Positions 1 to 6,564 are shown, numbered from the stretch's first letter. The stretch is DNA of 10,579 nucleotides from an uncultured Oscillospiraceae bacterium (GCA_944386965.1 CALXDE010000115.1:1-10579); one strand, 5' to 3'. Notes: generated from the letters alone by a model not told the origin. A program made the numbers and translations.

Positions 1-775
1 CCACTTGGCACCCGGATAACTTGTCCATCGGAAGGTCTTCCGCCCGCTCCACGAGAAAAGTCCGCGGGCACAGGTCTTTACACAAGTCGTACAGATGTCT
101 TGTATTGGCACTTTGCCGGTCACCAACTACCACCATCCCGTCCACTTCAGCGGCGATTTTCACAGCCTCCGACTGGCGGTTATGCGTAGCACAACATATT
201 GTATCAAATGTTTTTGCGTTTGTACACTGTTTTTTTAGAAAATTCACAGAAACTTCCCAGATTTCTCGGGTCTGCGTGGTCTGGGCCGCCACGGTCAGCG
301 GGAGGGCGCAGGGATTTGGCTGTTTTTCCAGCCATTTTTTCACAGATTCCGGCTCTGCGAACACCAGCACGTCCTCTCCCCAGCCGCAGATGCCACGGAT
401 CTCCGGGTGATCCGGGTCGCCGATGAGCACCATCTGCCGCCCCTCCTCCCGGGCTTTTCTGGCGATGGCCTGGATGCGCCGCACATGGGGACAGGTGCCG
501 TCAATGACCCGGCAGCCCTTTTCCTCCAGCGTGCGATAGGTGGCCTCGCCCTCCCCGTGGGCCCGGATGACCACGGTTTCTCCGGGCCGGGCTTCCCCGG
601 CGCAGCGAATCAGGCGGGCGCCCCGGCGGCAGAGGTCGTCAATCACCTGGCCGTTGTGGATCACCGGACCCAGCATGGCCGGACGCTCTCCGGCAGCCAC
701 CGACCCCTCCGTCAGCTCCACCGCCCGCCGCACGCCGTAGCAGAAACCGGCGGACTTTGCCAAGATCACCCGCAT
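1..775 (-). CDS. ispH: 4-hydroxy-3-methylbut-2-enyl diphosphate reductase (IspH/LytB), C-terminus cut by window
   Basis: Last enzyme of the MEP isoprenoid pathway; it reduces HMBPP to IPP and DMAPP with a cytoplasmic [4Fe-4S] cluster. The frame is open from the ATG at 775 to the window edge (258 codons read). It starts MRVILAKSAGFCYGVRRAV. The three expected cluster cysteines are visible: Cys12 (GFCYGV), Cys95 (DGTCPHV) and Cys194 (DTICCATHNRQ). The substrate-side residues His40 (VIHNGQV) and His123/Glu125 (DPDHPEIRG) are also present, as is AAQTTQT near 163-169. The last residues read (LSGCQV) are just where the family continues into the GITAGASTP motif, so the missing part is at least 20-30 residues. 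Many Clostridia have an S1/RpsA fusion at this point, which cannot be judged here. It starts one base after the plsC stop, with GGAGGG just upstream, so it is the last visible gene of the cmk-plsC-ispH run. Residues about 170-200 are encoded by strikingly AT-rich codons. Confidence 0.96.
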   Translation of the reverse strand, partial: MRVILAKSAGFCYGVRRAVELTEGSVAAGERPAMLGPVIHNGQVIDDLCRRGARLIRCAGEARPGETVVIRAHGEGEATYRTLEEKGCRVIDGTCPHVRRIQAIARKAREEGRQMVLIGDPDHPEIRGICGWGEDVLVFAEPESVKKWLEKQPNPCALPLTVAAQTTQTREIWEVSVNFLKKQCTNAKTFDTICCATHNRQSEAVKIAAEVDGMVVVGDRQSANTRHLYDLCKDLCPRTFLVERAEDLPMDKLSGCQV

Positions 776-776
776 C

Positions 777-1367
777 TCACACACCCTCCCTGAGCGCGTA
801 GATCCGCTCCATCAGCTCCTCGGCGATCTCCCGGTTTTCCTCCGGCGTGGGACGGCGCCCGGCAATCACCGGGCTGTACGGTTCGCCGAACACCACGGTA
901 TCCCGGCGGAACAGACGCTTTTTCCCGCCGCAGTAGATGGGCACCATGGGTACCCCAGTGCGGGTGGCGAGCATCACCGCGCCGCCCTTGGCGCTGGCGC
1001 CGCCCTCCTCTTCCACCCGGGTCCCTTCGGGGAACACGATCAGCTTCTGCCCCTCCTGGAGGCATTTCATGGCAGTCTTCATGGCGCCCAGATCATTGGC
1101 CCCCCGGTGGATGGGAACGGCGCCCAGCTTCCTGAGCAGCCATCCCAGCAGCGGATTGCGGAACAGCTCCGCCTTGGCCATAAAGCGCAGGGGTACGGTT
1201 CGGGGGATTTTCAGCGCCAGCAGCACCGGGTCCCAGGCGCTGGCGTGATTGCTGCACAGCACCGCCCCGCCGTCCGGAATATGTTCCGCCCCCTCTGCCG
1301 AGAGGGGAAAGAGCATCTGGAGCAGTGGACACAAAATCGCGTGGACCACACGGTAAAATCGATTCAT
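777..1367 (-). CDS. plsC: 1-acyl-sn-glycerol-3-phosphate acyltransferase
   Basis: Membrane-associated acyltransferase that acylates lysophosphatidic acid to phosphatidic acid, the precursor of membrane phospholipids. The 196 residues contain the family blocks in order: block I NHASAWD (His41 to Asp46, the HX4D catalytic pair), block II LGAVPIHR (81-88), block III FPEGTR (112-117, glycerophosphate binding) and block IV VPMVPI (139-144). A hydrophobic N-terminal stretch (about 7-22) probably anchors it to the membrane. Length is at the short end of the family, as usual for Firmicutes PlsC. The ATG at 1367 shares four bases with the cmk stop (ATGA overlap) and has AGGAG five bases upstream, which fixes the start and indicates translational coupling. 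The family call is secure; the exact acyl donor preference is not visible. Confidence 0.95.
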   Translation of the reverse strand: MNRFYRVVHAILCPLLQMLFPLSAEGAEHIPDGGAVLCSNHASAWDPVLLALKIPRTVPLRFMAKAELFRNPLLGWLLRKLGAVPIHRGANDLGAMKTAMKCLQEGQKLIVFPEGTRVEEEGGASAKGGAVMLATRTGVPMVPIYCGGKKRLFRRDTVVFGEPYSPVIAGRRPTPEENREIAEELMERIYALREGV

Positions 1368-2038
1368 AGTCTCTCCTTGATGGTCCGTAGCAGCAGATCA
1401 AAGCTCTGCTGGAAGGTGTTGCCGGTGGTGTCGAGAATCACCGCGTCCTCCGCCGGACGCAGGGGCGCGGCGGCGCGGGAGGCATCGTTGGCGTCCCGTT
1501 CCCGCATCTCCGCGAGCAGCTTTTCATAGGGCTCCGGCGTCCCGCGCTCCTGGAGCTCCAGGAAGCGGCGGCGGGCCCGGTCCTCCGCCGAGGCGGTGAG
1601 GAACAGCTTGACGTCCGCGCCCGGCAGCACTACCGTGCCGATGTCCCGCCCGTCCATGATGACGCTGTGATGCTTTGCCATATCCCGCTGCATATCCATC
1701 AGGAAGGCCCGCACCGCCGGGATGGCGGACACCCGGGAGGCATACAGGGAGATTTCCGGCAGGCGGATCTCCTTTGTCACATCCTGTCCGTTGAGGATCA
1801 TATGCTGTAAACCATCTTCCCCGTACACCATTTCCAGGCTGATCTCCGGCAGCAGTCCCTCCACGGCGGCCCGGTCCGCGGGATCGATCCCCCGCTGGCG
1901 GGCGTAATACCCCACGCTGCGGTAGATCGCTCCGGTATCCACATAAACAAATCCCAGCGCTCTGGCCAGAGCCTGGGCCAGCGTGCTCTTTCCCGCGCCG
2001 GAGGGCCCGTCGATCGCCACGGCATAATAATGTTCCAT
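1364..2038 (-). CDS. cmk: (d)CMP kinase
   Basis: Cytidylate kinase; it phosphorylates CMP and dCMP with ATP in pyrimidine nucleotide recycling and in supply of CTP for phospholipid synthesis. The 224 residues match the usual bacterial length. Visible motifs are the P-loop GPSGAGKST (11-19), DTGAIYR (34-40), the CMP-site DGRDIGT (129-135) and the lid segment with RD at 181-182, Asp185 and Arg188 followed by AAAPL. The inserted NMP-binding region between about 60 and 110 is present, as in the long bacterial form. The ATG at 2038 has AGGAG with seven-base spacing and lies 18 bases after the stop of the flavoprotein gene; its own stop overlaps the plsC start. The order cmk-plsC-ispH is a familiar clostridial arrangement. 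No anomaly seen. Confidence 0.97.
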   Translation of the reverse strand: MEHYYAVAIDGPSGAGKSTLAQALARALGFVYVDTGAIYRSVGYYARQRGIDPADRAAVEGLLPEISLEMVYGEDGLQHMILNGQDVTKEIRLPEISLYASRVSAIPAVRAFLMDMQRDMAKHHSVIMDGRDIGTVVLPGADVKLFLTASAEDRARRRFLELQERGTPEPYEKLLAEMRERDANDASRAAAPLRPAEDAVILDTTGNTFQQSFDLLLRTIKERL

Positions 2039-2056
2039 GTTCTCTCTCCTTACTGT

Positions 2057-3304
2057 TTACTGTGAATCGGCCTGCCAGGCCGCGTTTTCTCCCGCCAGAT
2101 GGCCGGTGGACCAGGCAATCTGCAGATTGAAGCCGCCGGTATAGGCGTCCACATCCAGCACCTCTCCGGCGAAAAAGAGCCCAGGTACCAGCCTGGAGCC
2201 CATGGTGGAGGGATTTACCTCCCCCACCGCCACGCCGCCGGAGGTGATGATGGCCTCCTCCACCGGCCGAGCCCCGGCGATGTCGATGGAGAAATGCTTG
2301 AGCAGCCGCACAAGGCCGCGGCGCTGCTCCCGGGTGATGGAGTGGACCTTGCTGTGGGGGGCGATGCCGCTGCGCGCCACCACCGTCTCGATCATCTTCC
2401 GAGGCAGCAGGTCCCCCAGGGCGTTGCGAAAATCGCTGTTGATATGCTTCTCGAAGTCCGAGAGCAGCCGCTTATCCAGCGTCTGTTCATCCAGGGCCGG
2501 CTTGAGATCGATCTCCACCCGGCAGCTCCGCTCCCCCAGATGGCGCATGTGGGCCGAGGCGGAGAGCACCAGCGGACCGCTCAGGCCGAAGTGGGTGAAC
2601 AGCAGCTCTCCGAAGTCCTGATAGACCTTCTGTTCCCCCTCAAAGGCGGTGAGGGTCACATTGCGCAGACTCAGCCCCTGCATTCCGGCGCAGAGGGTCC
2701 CCCTCTCCACCAGCGGGATCAGGGAGGGCCTGGGCGGCACCACCGTGTGGCCGACAGACTTCGCCAGACGATACCCGTCCCCGGTGCTGCCGGTGAGGGG
2801 ATAGGACACGCCGCCGGTGGCGATCACCACGCAGGACGCGTCGTAGCGCCCCCGCTCCCCCTGAACGCCGCCCAGGACGCCGTCCCGGAGCAGCAGAGCC
2901 GTCCCCCTGTCCCGGACCCAGGGCACCTGCAGGTCCCGCAGGTGCCGCTCCAGGGCGCCGCTGATGTCAAAGGACCTGTCGGAAACCGGAAAGACCCGGT
3001 TGCCCCGCTCGGTTTTCAGCGGGACGCCCAGCGCCTCAAAAAAGGCCATGACGTCCTGGCTGTCATATTTGGAAAAGGCGCTGTGAAGGAATCGCCCGTT
3101 CTGGGGCACGTTTTGCAGCAGCTCCTCCACACCGCAGTTGTTGGTCAGGTTGCACCGGCCCTTGCCGGTGATGTTCAATTTCTTCCCCAGGCGGCTGTTG
3201 GGGTCCAGGAGCGCGCAGGATGCGCCGTTCTCCGCCGCAGCGATAGCCGCCATCATTCCCGCCGGGCCGCCGCCCAGCACCAGCACATCACATCTGTTCA
3301 TCAT
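2057..3304 (-). CDS. HI0933/YhiN-family FAD-dependent oxidoreductase (aminoacetone oxidase-type)
   Basis: Flavoprotein of the HI0933/YhiN family, often labelled aminoacetone oxidase family or NAD(P)/FAD-dependent oxidoreductase; its physiological substrate is poorly established. With the start at 3304 it has 415 residues, the normal family length. The N-terminus has the dinucleotide-binding GGGPAG (11-16). The family signature GKGRCNLTN follows at 47-55. The C-terminal FAD signature LFFAGEVLDVDAYTGGFN lies at about 376-393. The frame is open further upstream to 3376, but the Rossmann strand begins only four residues after the tandem ATG ATG at 3304/3301, so one of these is chosen; which one is not decided by a good ribosome binding site. 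The start lies inside the 3' end of rpiR (about 15-base overlap), so translation is probably coupled. Conserved neighbours are rluB and cmk in related genomes. Confidence 0.92.
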   Translation of the reverse strand: MMNRCDVLVLGGGPAGMMAAIAAAENGASCALLDPNSRLGKKLNITGKGRCNLTNNCGVEELLQNVPQNGRFLHSAFSKYDSQDVMAFFEALGVPLKTERGNRVFPVSDRSFDISGALERHLRDLQVPWVRDRGTALLLRDGVLGGVQGERGRYDASCVVIATGGVSYPLTGSTGDGYRLAKSVGHTVVPPRPSLIPLVERGTLCAGMQGLSLRNVTLTAFEGEQKVYQDFGELLFTHFGLSGPLVLSASAHMRHLGERSCRVEIDLKPALDEQTLDKRLLSDFEKHINSDFRNALGDLLPRKMIETVVARSGIAPHSKVHSITREQRRGLVRLLKHFSIDIAGARPVEEAIITSGGVAVGEVNPSTMGSRLVPGLFFAGEVLDVDAYTGGFNLQIAWSTGHLAGENAAWQADSQ

Positions 3305-4160
3305 CTGTTGTCCCAAACACGCCATACTCCTCCCAGATGTTCTCGAGGCTTCCGAAGATCTGGGAGATATCCGCATTTTTCCGCTGTCCCGACGCCACGA
3401 TCAGCGCGTTGAGCAGGCTGAAGGGCGCCACCAGGGAGTCCACAAAGGAGATCATGTCGCTGCGGGCCTTCAGCATGGCGTCCGCCAGAGGGGCCAGGGG
3501 GGAGCTGGGCCCGTCGGTAATGGCGATGACGGTCGCTCCCCGGTCCTTGGCGAACTGAATCCCCTTCACCGTGGACTGGGAGTAGCGGGGAAAGCTGATG
3601 CCGATGATGACATCCTCCGGCCCGATGCGGAGAATTTTCTCCAGGATATCGCCGGCGCTGTTGTTGGTCACCAGGGTGACGTTTTCAAAGATCAGATGAA
3701 AATAAAAATGCAGGTAGCCCGCCAGGAACGAGCTGGACCGGACACCGAGAATATAGATGTGCCGGGCCTTCATCAGCTCATCCACGGCGATGTCGAAATC
3801 CCGCCGGCTGATCTCCTCGATGGCCATGCGGATCTTCTCCATATCTGTCTGGAGCACCGAGGTCACCAGATCCGCCCCGGACAGCTGGTCCCTGGACACC
3901 TGGATGCGCTGCACCGAGGTCAGACGGCTGCGGATCATCTCCTGCAGGGCCTTCTGCATGTCGGGATATCCATCGTATCCCAGGGCGGCGGCAAAGCGCA
4001 CCACTGTGGACTCGCTGACCTGGGTGGTCTTTCCCAGTTTGCTGGCGGTCATGAAGGCGGCCTTGTCGTAATTCTCCAAAATGTAGTGGGCAATCCGCCG
4101 CTGTCCCTTGGAAAAGCCGGACAGATTTGCCTTGATGGTATGTAAGACATCCTTCTGCAC
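3288..4160 (-). CDS. RpiR/MurR-family transcriptional regulator (HTH + SIS domain)
   Basis: Cytoplasmic DNA-binding regulator of the RpiR family, whose members usually sense phosphosugars through a SIS domain. The 290 residues have an N-terminal HTH_6 domain (about 1-77) including the recognition-helix segment VSESTVVRFAAALGYDGY (48-65). The SIS domain covers about 125-255, with YILGVRSSSFLAGY (136-149) and IGISFPRYSQST (186-197), which correspond to the sugar-phosphate-binding strands and loops. The start is GTG at 4160; GAGGA lies ten bases upstream and no other start precedes the HTH. A promoter and an inverted repeat sit directly upstream. The gene shares its 3' end with the flavoprotein start. 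No sugar kinase, isomerase, PTS or amidase gene is adjacent, so the ligand and regulon are unknown. Presence between rluB and the flavoprotein gene looks like an insertion into an otherwise conserved order; that is from recollection of related genomes. Confidence 0.94.
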   Translation of the reverse strand: MQKDVLHTIKANLSGFSKGQRRIAHYILENYDKAAFMTASKLGKTTQVSESTVVRFAAALGYDGYPDMQKALQEMIRSRLTSVQRIQVSRDQLSGADLVTSVLQTDMEKIRMAIEEISRRDFDIAVDELMKARHIYILGVRSSSFLAGYLHFYFHLIFENVTLVTNNSAGDILEKILRIGPEDVIIGISFPRYSQSTVKGIQFAKDRGATVIAITDGPSSPLAPLADAMLKARSDMISFVDSLVAPFSLLNALIVASGQRKNADISQIFGSLENIWEEYGVFGTTDDEQM

Positions 4161-4195
4161 GAAAAATCGCTCCTCGTTTTTCTCTCGTTTCCCCC

Positions 4196-4211
4196 GTGCC
4201 CATTATGGCAC
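4196..4211. promoter_or_regulatory. Inverted repeat, candidate operator for rpiR
   Basis: GTGCC (4196-4200), six bases, GGCAC (4207-4211): a perfect 5-bp inverted repeat centred on the -10 hexamer of the rpiR promoter. A further GTGC follows at 4213-4216, so GGCAC-A-GTGC forms a second, overlapping palindrome. The position over -10 and the expected start point suits a repressor or autoregulator. The arms are short, so chance is possible. Confidence 0.35.
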
Positions 4212-4230
4212 AGTGCAGAAAAAATTACAA
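4202..4230 (-). promoter_or_regulatory. Sigma-A-type promoter for rpiR operon
   Basis: On the minus strand TTGTAA (4230-4225) is followed by a 17-base spacer and CATAAT (4207-4202), matching 4/6 and 5/6 of the consensus. The -35 overlaps the last two bases-plus-stop of rluB (TTG TAA). A start point near 4195 would give a leader of about 35 bases containing the GAGGA of rpiR. It would drive rpiR, the flavoprotein, cmk, plsC and ispH. Confidence 0.65.
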
Positions 4231-4935
4231 TTCCCTCTTGCAGGCGGCGACCTCCTCCGCCGTGAGATGACGCCATGCTCCCGGCGGGAGATCGCCCAGA
4301 CGGAGAGGCCCCTCCCCCACCCGGCACAGTCGGCCCACAGAGAGGCCCACCGCCCGGCACATCCGCCGGATCTGGCGCTTTTTCCCCTCGTGGATCACCA
4401 CTTCCAGTTCCGCGCGGCTCCCAGCCTGGGAGATTACGCGGACCCTGGCCGGCCGGATGGCTTCCCCATCCAGGGCCCGGAGCGCCTCCAGCCGCCGGAC
4501 GCTGTCCGGGCGGAAGCCGGAAACTGTGACGCGGTAGGTCTTGTCCACCTGGTGCCTGGGATGGAGGACGGCATGGGCGAAGTCCCCGTCGTTGGTCAGC
4601 AGGAGAAGCCCCTCCGACGCCACATCCAGCCGCCCCACCGGATAGACCCGGGCGCCGCAGTCCGCCACCAGCTCCGTCACCAGGCGGTCCGCATGGGGGT
4701 CGGAGAGGGTGCAGGCGTATCCCGGGGGCTTGTGGAGCATGAGATAGGTGCAGTCTGCCGGAGGAGACAGTTCCACGCCGTCCACCGCCACCCGGTCCCG
4801 GACCAGGTCCGCCTTCTGTCCCAGGGAGGCGGGTTCCCCATTGACCGTCACCCGGCCCTGGACCAGCAGGTCCTCCGCCCGCCGGCGGGAGCAGAGTCCC
4901 GCGTTGGCAATGAGTTTTTGCAGCCGCTCCTCCAT
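4225..4935 (-). CDS. rluB: RsuA/RluB-family rRNA pseudouridine synthase
   Basis: Isomerises a specific uridine of rRNA to pseudouridine; the best match by overall pattern is the RluB-type 23S enzyme (around U2605 in E. coli numbering), but RsuA/RluE/RluF cannot be fully separated by eye. The 236 residues begin with an S4 RNA-binding domain (about 2-60: LQKLIANAGLCSRRRAEDLL, VTVNG). The catalytic domain contains GRLDVASEGLLLLTNDGDFA (101-120) with the catalytic Asp104. KTYRVTV follows, then the motif EGKKRQIRRMC near 186-196. The start ATG at 4935 has GGAGG six bases upstream. The frame is open much further upstream, but that extension is the antisense-like shadow of the carboxypeptidase gene and lacks family similarity. 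A set of competing hairpins precedes the gene. Confidence 0.93.
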   Translation of the reverse strand: MEERLQKLIANAGLCSRRRAEDLLVQGRVTVNGEPASLGQKADLVRDRVAVDGVELSPPADCTYLMLHKPPGYACTLSDPHADRLVTELVADCGARVYPVGRLDVASEGLLLLTNDGDFAHAVLHPRHQVDKTYRVTVSGFRPDSVRRLEALRALDGEAIRPARVRVISQAGSRAELEVVIHEGKKRQIRRMCRAVGLSVGRLCRVGEGPLRLGDLPPGAWRHLTAEEVAACKREL

Positions 4936-4944
4936 GGTGATCCT

Positions 4945-4982
4945 CCCCTCCCCAGAGAAACGGGGAGGGGCTGGCCCCTCCC
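4945..4982 (-). promoter_or_regulatory. Three-arm alternative hairpin between dacB-like gene and rluB
   Basis: On the minus-strand transcript arm 1 GGGAGGGG (4982-4975), arm 2 CCCCTCCCC (4970-4962 in transcript order, read from the complementary strand) and arm 3 GGGGAGGGG (4953-4945) occur in succession. Arms 1 and 2 can pair (8 bp, 4-base loop CCAG). Arms 2 and 3 can pair (9 bp, 8-base loop). Arm 3 runs into the rluB ribosome binding site (GGAGG at 4946-4942). The arm 1-2 hairpin is followed only by GTTTCTCT, so it is at best a weak terminator. Confidence 0.5.
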
Positions 4983-4997
4983 GACAAGTTCCGTTGT

Positions 4998-6059
4998 TTA
5001 CGCAGCCGGCGCACCCCAGTCCACCGCCAACGCCTCCCCGGTGACCAGCGGCGCCTCGCCGATCGGCGCTCCGTCCAGAAAGGCCGTCACGGTGCCTACC
5101 GCGGTCCCCGCCGGCAGCGGCGCCGTTACAGCCTCCGGCGCGTCTACCGTAAAGGTGACCTGTTCCCCGGAGGCCAGGGGATACCAGACAGCCGCCCCCG
5201 CCTCCAGCGGCACAGCGGCGGTCTGCCCGCCCCGGACCGGCAGGGAGCACAGCGTCTCCCCGCCTTCCACAACCGCCTTCCTGGGATAGGCAGAGAATCC
5301 GTAGTCCAGCAGATTGGCGTGATCCTGCCAGTCGTTGCCGTCGGACAGGGTCACCGCCACCAGGGTCTGTCCATTCCGCCGGGCCGCGGACACCAGCGTC
5401 CGCCCGGCGGCTTTTGTATAGCCGGTTTTCACGCCGATACACCCGTCATACCAGCTCAGCAGCTTGTTGTGGTTGGTCAGCGTCCGGCCGCCGATGGTGA
5501 TGCTGCTGGTGGAGACAATGCGCACAAAAGCGGCGTTTTGGAGCGCATAGGCCGTCAACACCGCCATATCCCGGGCGGTGGAATAGTGGGTTTCGGCATC
5601 CAGGCCGTTGGGGTTTGCGAAGGAGGTGCGGGTCATGCCCAGCTCCGAGGCCTTGGCATTCATCGCCTCCACGAAGCGCTCCACACTGCCGCAGACACAG
5701 TGGGCCACCGCCCGGGCCGCATCGTTGCCTGAGGCGAGCATCAGACCATAGAGCAGCTCCTCCAGCGTCAGACGCTCCCCGGCCGCCAGATACATGGAGG
5801 AACCCTCCGCCATGTCCTCAGCGGTAACCGTATAGGTCTTGCCGGGGTCGCCCCGCTCCAGGGCCACCACGGCGGTCATAATCTTGGTAATGCTGGCAAT
5901 CAGCATCTGCGCGTCCGCGTTCTGCTCGTAGAGCACCCGGCCGCTGTCCGCGTCCATCAGGACGGCGGCCCGGGCGGAGGTCCCCACAGCGTGAGCCGCC
6001 GCGGGCAGCCGCGTCAGCAGCATCCCCAGACAGATCCAGGCTTTCCATCTTCGGCGCAT
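4998..6059 (-). CDS. Serine-type D-Ala-D-Ala carboxypeptidase (DacF/PBP5-like, peptidase S11)
   Basis: Exported penicillin-binding protein that trims the terminal D-Ala from peptidoglycan stem peptides; beside sporulation genes it is probably a DacF/DacB-type enzyme. With ATG at 6059 (GAGGA five bases upstream) it has 353 residues; a TTG six codons earlier has no ribosome binding site and was not chosen. Residues about 1-24 form a signal peptide (MRRRWKAW, hydrophobic core, AAAHA cleavage-like end). The active-site motifs are SITK (56-59, nucleophile Ser56), SGN (110-112) and KTG (211-213), all with normal spacing. A PBP5-C-type beta domain occupies about 260-345. The protein ends in VDWGAPAA with no obvious amphipathic C-terminal membrane anchor. 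It follows ytfJ by 78 bases, which hold a weak promoter candidate. Which dac paralogue it equals cannot be decided here. Confidence 0.94.
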   Translation of the reverse strand: MRRRWKAWICLGMLLTRLPAAAHAVGTSARAAVLMDADSGRVLYEQNADAQMLIASITKIMTAVVALERGDPGKTYTVTAEDMAEGSSMYLAAGERLTLEELLYGLMLASGNDAARAVAHCVCGSVERFVEAMNAKASELGMTRTSFANPNGLDAETHYSTARDMAVLTAYALQNAAFVRIVSTSSITIGGRTLTNHNKLLSWYDGCIGVKTGYTKAAGRTLVSAARRNGQTLVAVTLSDGNDWQDHANLLDYGFSAYPRKAVVEGGETLCSLPVRGGQTAAVPLEAGAAVWYPLASGEQVTFTVDAPEAVTAPLPAGTAVGTVTAFLDGAPIGEAPLVTGEALAVDWGAPAA

Positions 6060-6085
6060 AACAGTCCTCGTTTCCAAATGATGCT

Positions 6086-6114
6086 GTTATCCTGCCCGAT
6101 CTCCGGGAAAACAA
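6086..6114 (-). promoter_or_regulatory. Weak candidate promoter for the carboxypeptidase gene
   Basis: On the minus strand TTGTTT (6114-6109), 17 bases, GATAAC (6091-6086) lies in the 78-base gap after ytfJ. Matches are only 3/6 and 4/6. A small CCCG-gagat-CGGG inverted repeat sits in the spacer. I see no convincing sigma-F or sigma-G element. Confidence 0.28.
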
Positions 6115-6137
6115 ACCTGGAAATCCCTGAAAAAGAA

Positions 6138-6548
6138 TCAAAAATCCTCCTGGTCCTTCCGCTCCTCCGCCCGCTTGGCGAAAAGCGCGGTGACCTTGTC
6201 CACCGCGTCCGGCACCATCTCCACCAGCCGGTCCAGGGCGGTGGCCGCCGGTACCGCCACAGGCAGGACCCGGGCGGTTCCGTCCTTGAGCACCAGGAAA
6301 GCCACCGGCGTGATCTTCACGCCGGCTCCTACCCCGGTGGTCAGATTCTTCTCCGTACCGGTTTTGGGCGCATAGTTCCCGCCCCCGCCGCCGAATCCAA
6401 AGGACACCCTGGAGATCGGGATGAGGGTCACCCCGTCAGCGGTGATGGGCTGCCCCACGATGGTGTTGGCATCCACCATCTCCCGGACCTTTCCCATGGC
6501 CTCCTGCAAAATATCGCCCAGGGGATTGTTTTTCTTTGTCTGCTCCAT
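6138..6548 (-). CDS. ytfJ: Sporulation protein YtfJ/GerW family
   Basis: Small protein of the GerW (spore_YtfJ) family; in Bacillus subtilis the homologue is made in the forespore and is needed for normal spore germination, though its biochemical role is not settled. The 136 residues show the family core: an N-terminal helix (NPLGDILQEAMGKVREMVDANTIVG), then ITADGVTLIPISRVSFGFG and a glycine run GGGGGN (about 53-58), and the central AGVKITPVAFLVLKDG (about 74-89). A charged helix with Lys/Arg/Glu ends the protein. Two ATGs are possible, 6557 and 6548; AAAGGA has eight-base spacing to 6548 and none to 6557, so 6548 is chosen. It lies 16 bases after the DUF2953 stop, the same pairing as ytfI-ytfJ in Bacillus. 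It is strong evidence for an endospore-forming host. Confidence 0.93.
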   Translation of the reverse strand: MEQTKKNNPLGDILQEAMGKVREMVDANTIVGQPITADGVTLIPISRVSFGFGGGGGNYAPKTGTEKNLTTGVGAGVKITPVAFLVLKDGTARVLPVAVPAATALDRLVEMVPDAVDKVTALFAKRAEERKDQEDF

Positions 6549-6564
6549 CTGTGTCATCCTTTCT

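Noticed and set aside
21..426. Plus-strand frames over ispH
   Set aside because: Antisense to a continuous IspH frame carrying all three cluster cysteines.
3305..3376. N-terminal extension of the flavoprotein
   Set aside because: The extra residues lie within rpiR and precede the Rossmann strand by more than the family norm; the tandem ATG at 3304/3301 fits better.
2099..3412. Long open frame on the plus strand, 437 codons
   Set aside because: It lies antisense to the HI0933-type flavoprotein gene, has no family motif, is Gly/His/Gln-rich as expected of a GC-rich antisense frame, and has no ribosome binding site of note.
4963..4982. Intrinsic terminator after the carboxypeptidase gene
   Set aside because: The stem is strong, but the following GTTTCTCT is a poor U-tract; kept as part of the alternative hairpin instead.
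4049..5014. Minus-strand open frame, 321 codons, in another frame over rluB
   Set aside because: Gly/Pro/Arg-rich frame-shifted translation of rluB; rluB itself is intact with its catalytic motif.
4108..5289. Long plus-strand open frame, 393 codons, across the rpiR start, rluB and the carboxypeptidase end
   Set aside because: It crosses two real genes and their regulatory gap in antisense, with no recognisable domain; a composition shadow.
4936..5442. N-terminal extension of the rluB frame inside the carboxypeptidase gene
   Set aside because: The extension has no similarity to S4/RluB proteins, and a good ribosome binding site supports the start at 4935.
6060..6077. TTG start for the carboxypeptidase
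   Set aside because: No ribosome binding site precedes it, whereas the ATG at 6059 has GAGGA at proper spacing and leaves a normal signal peptide.
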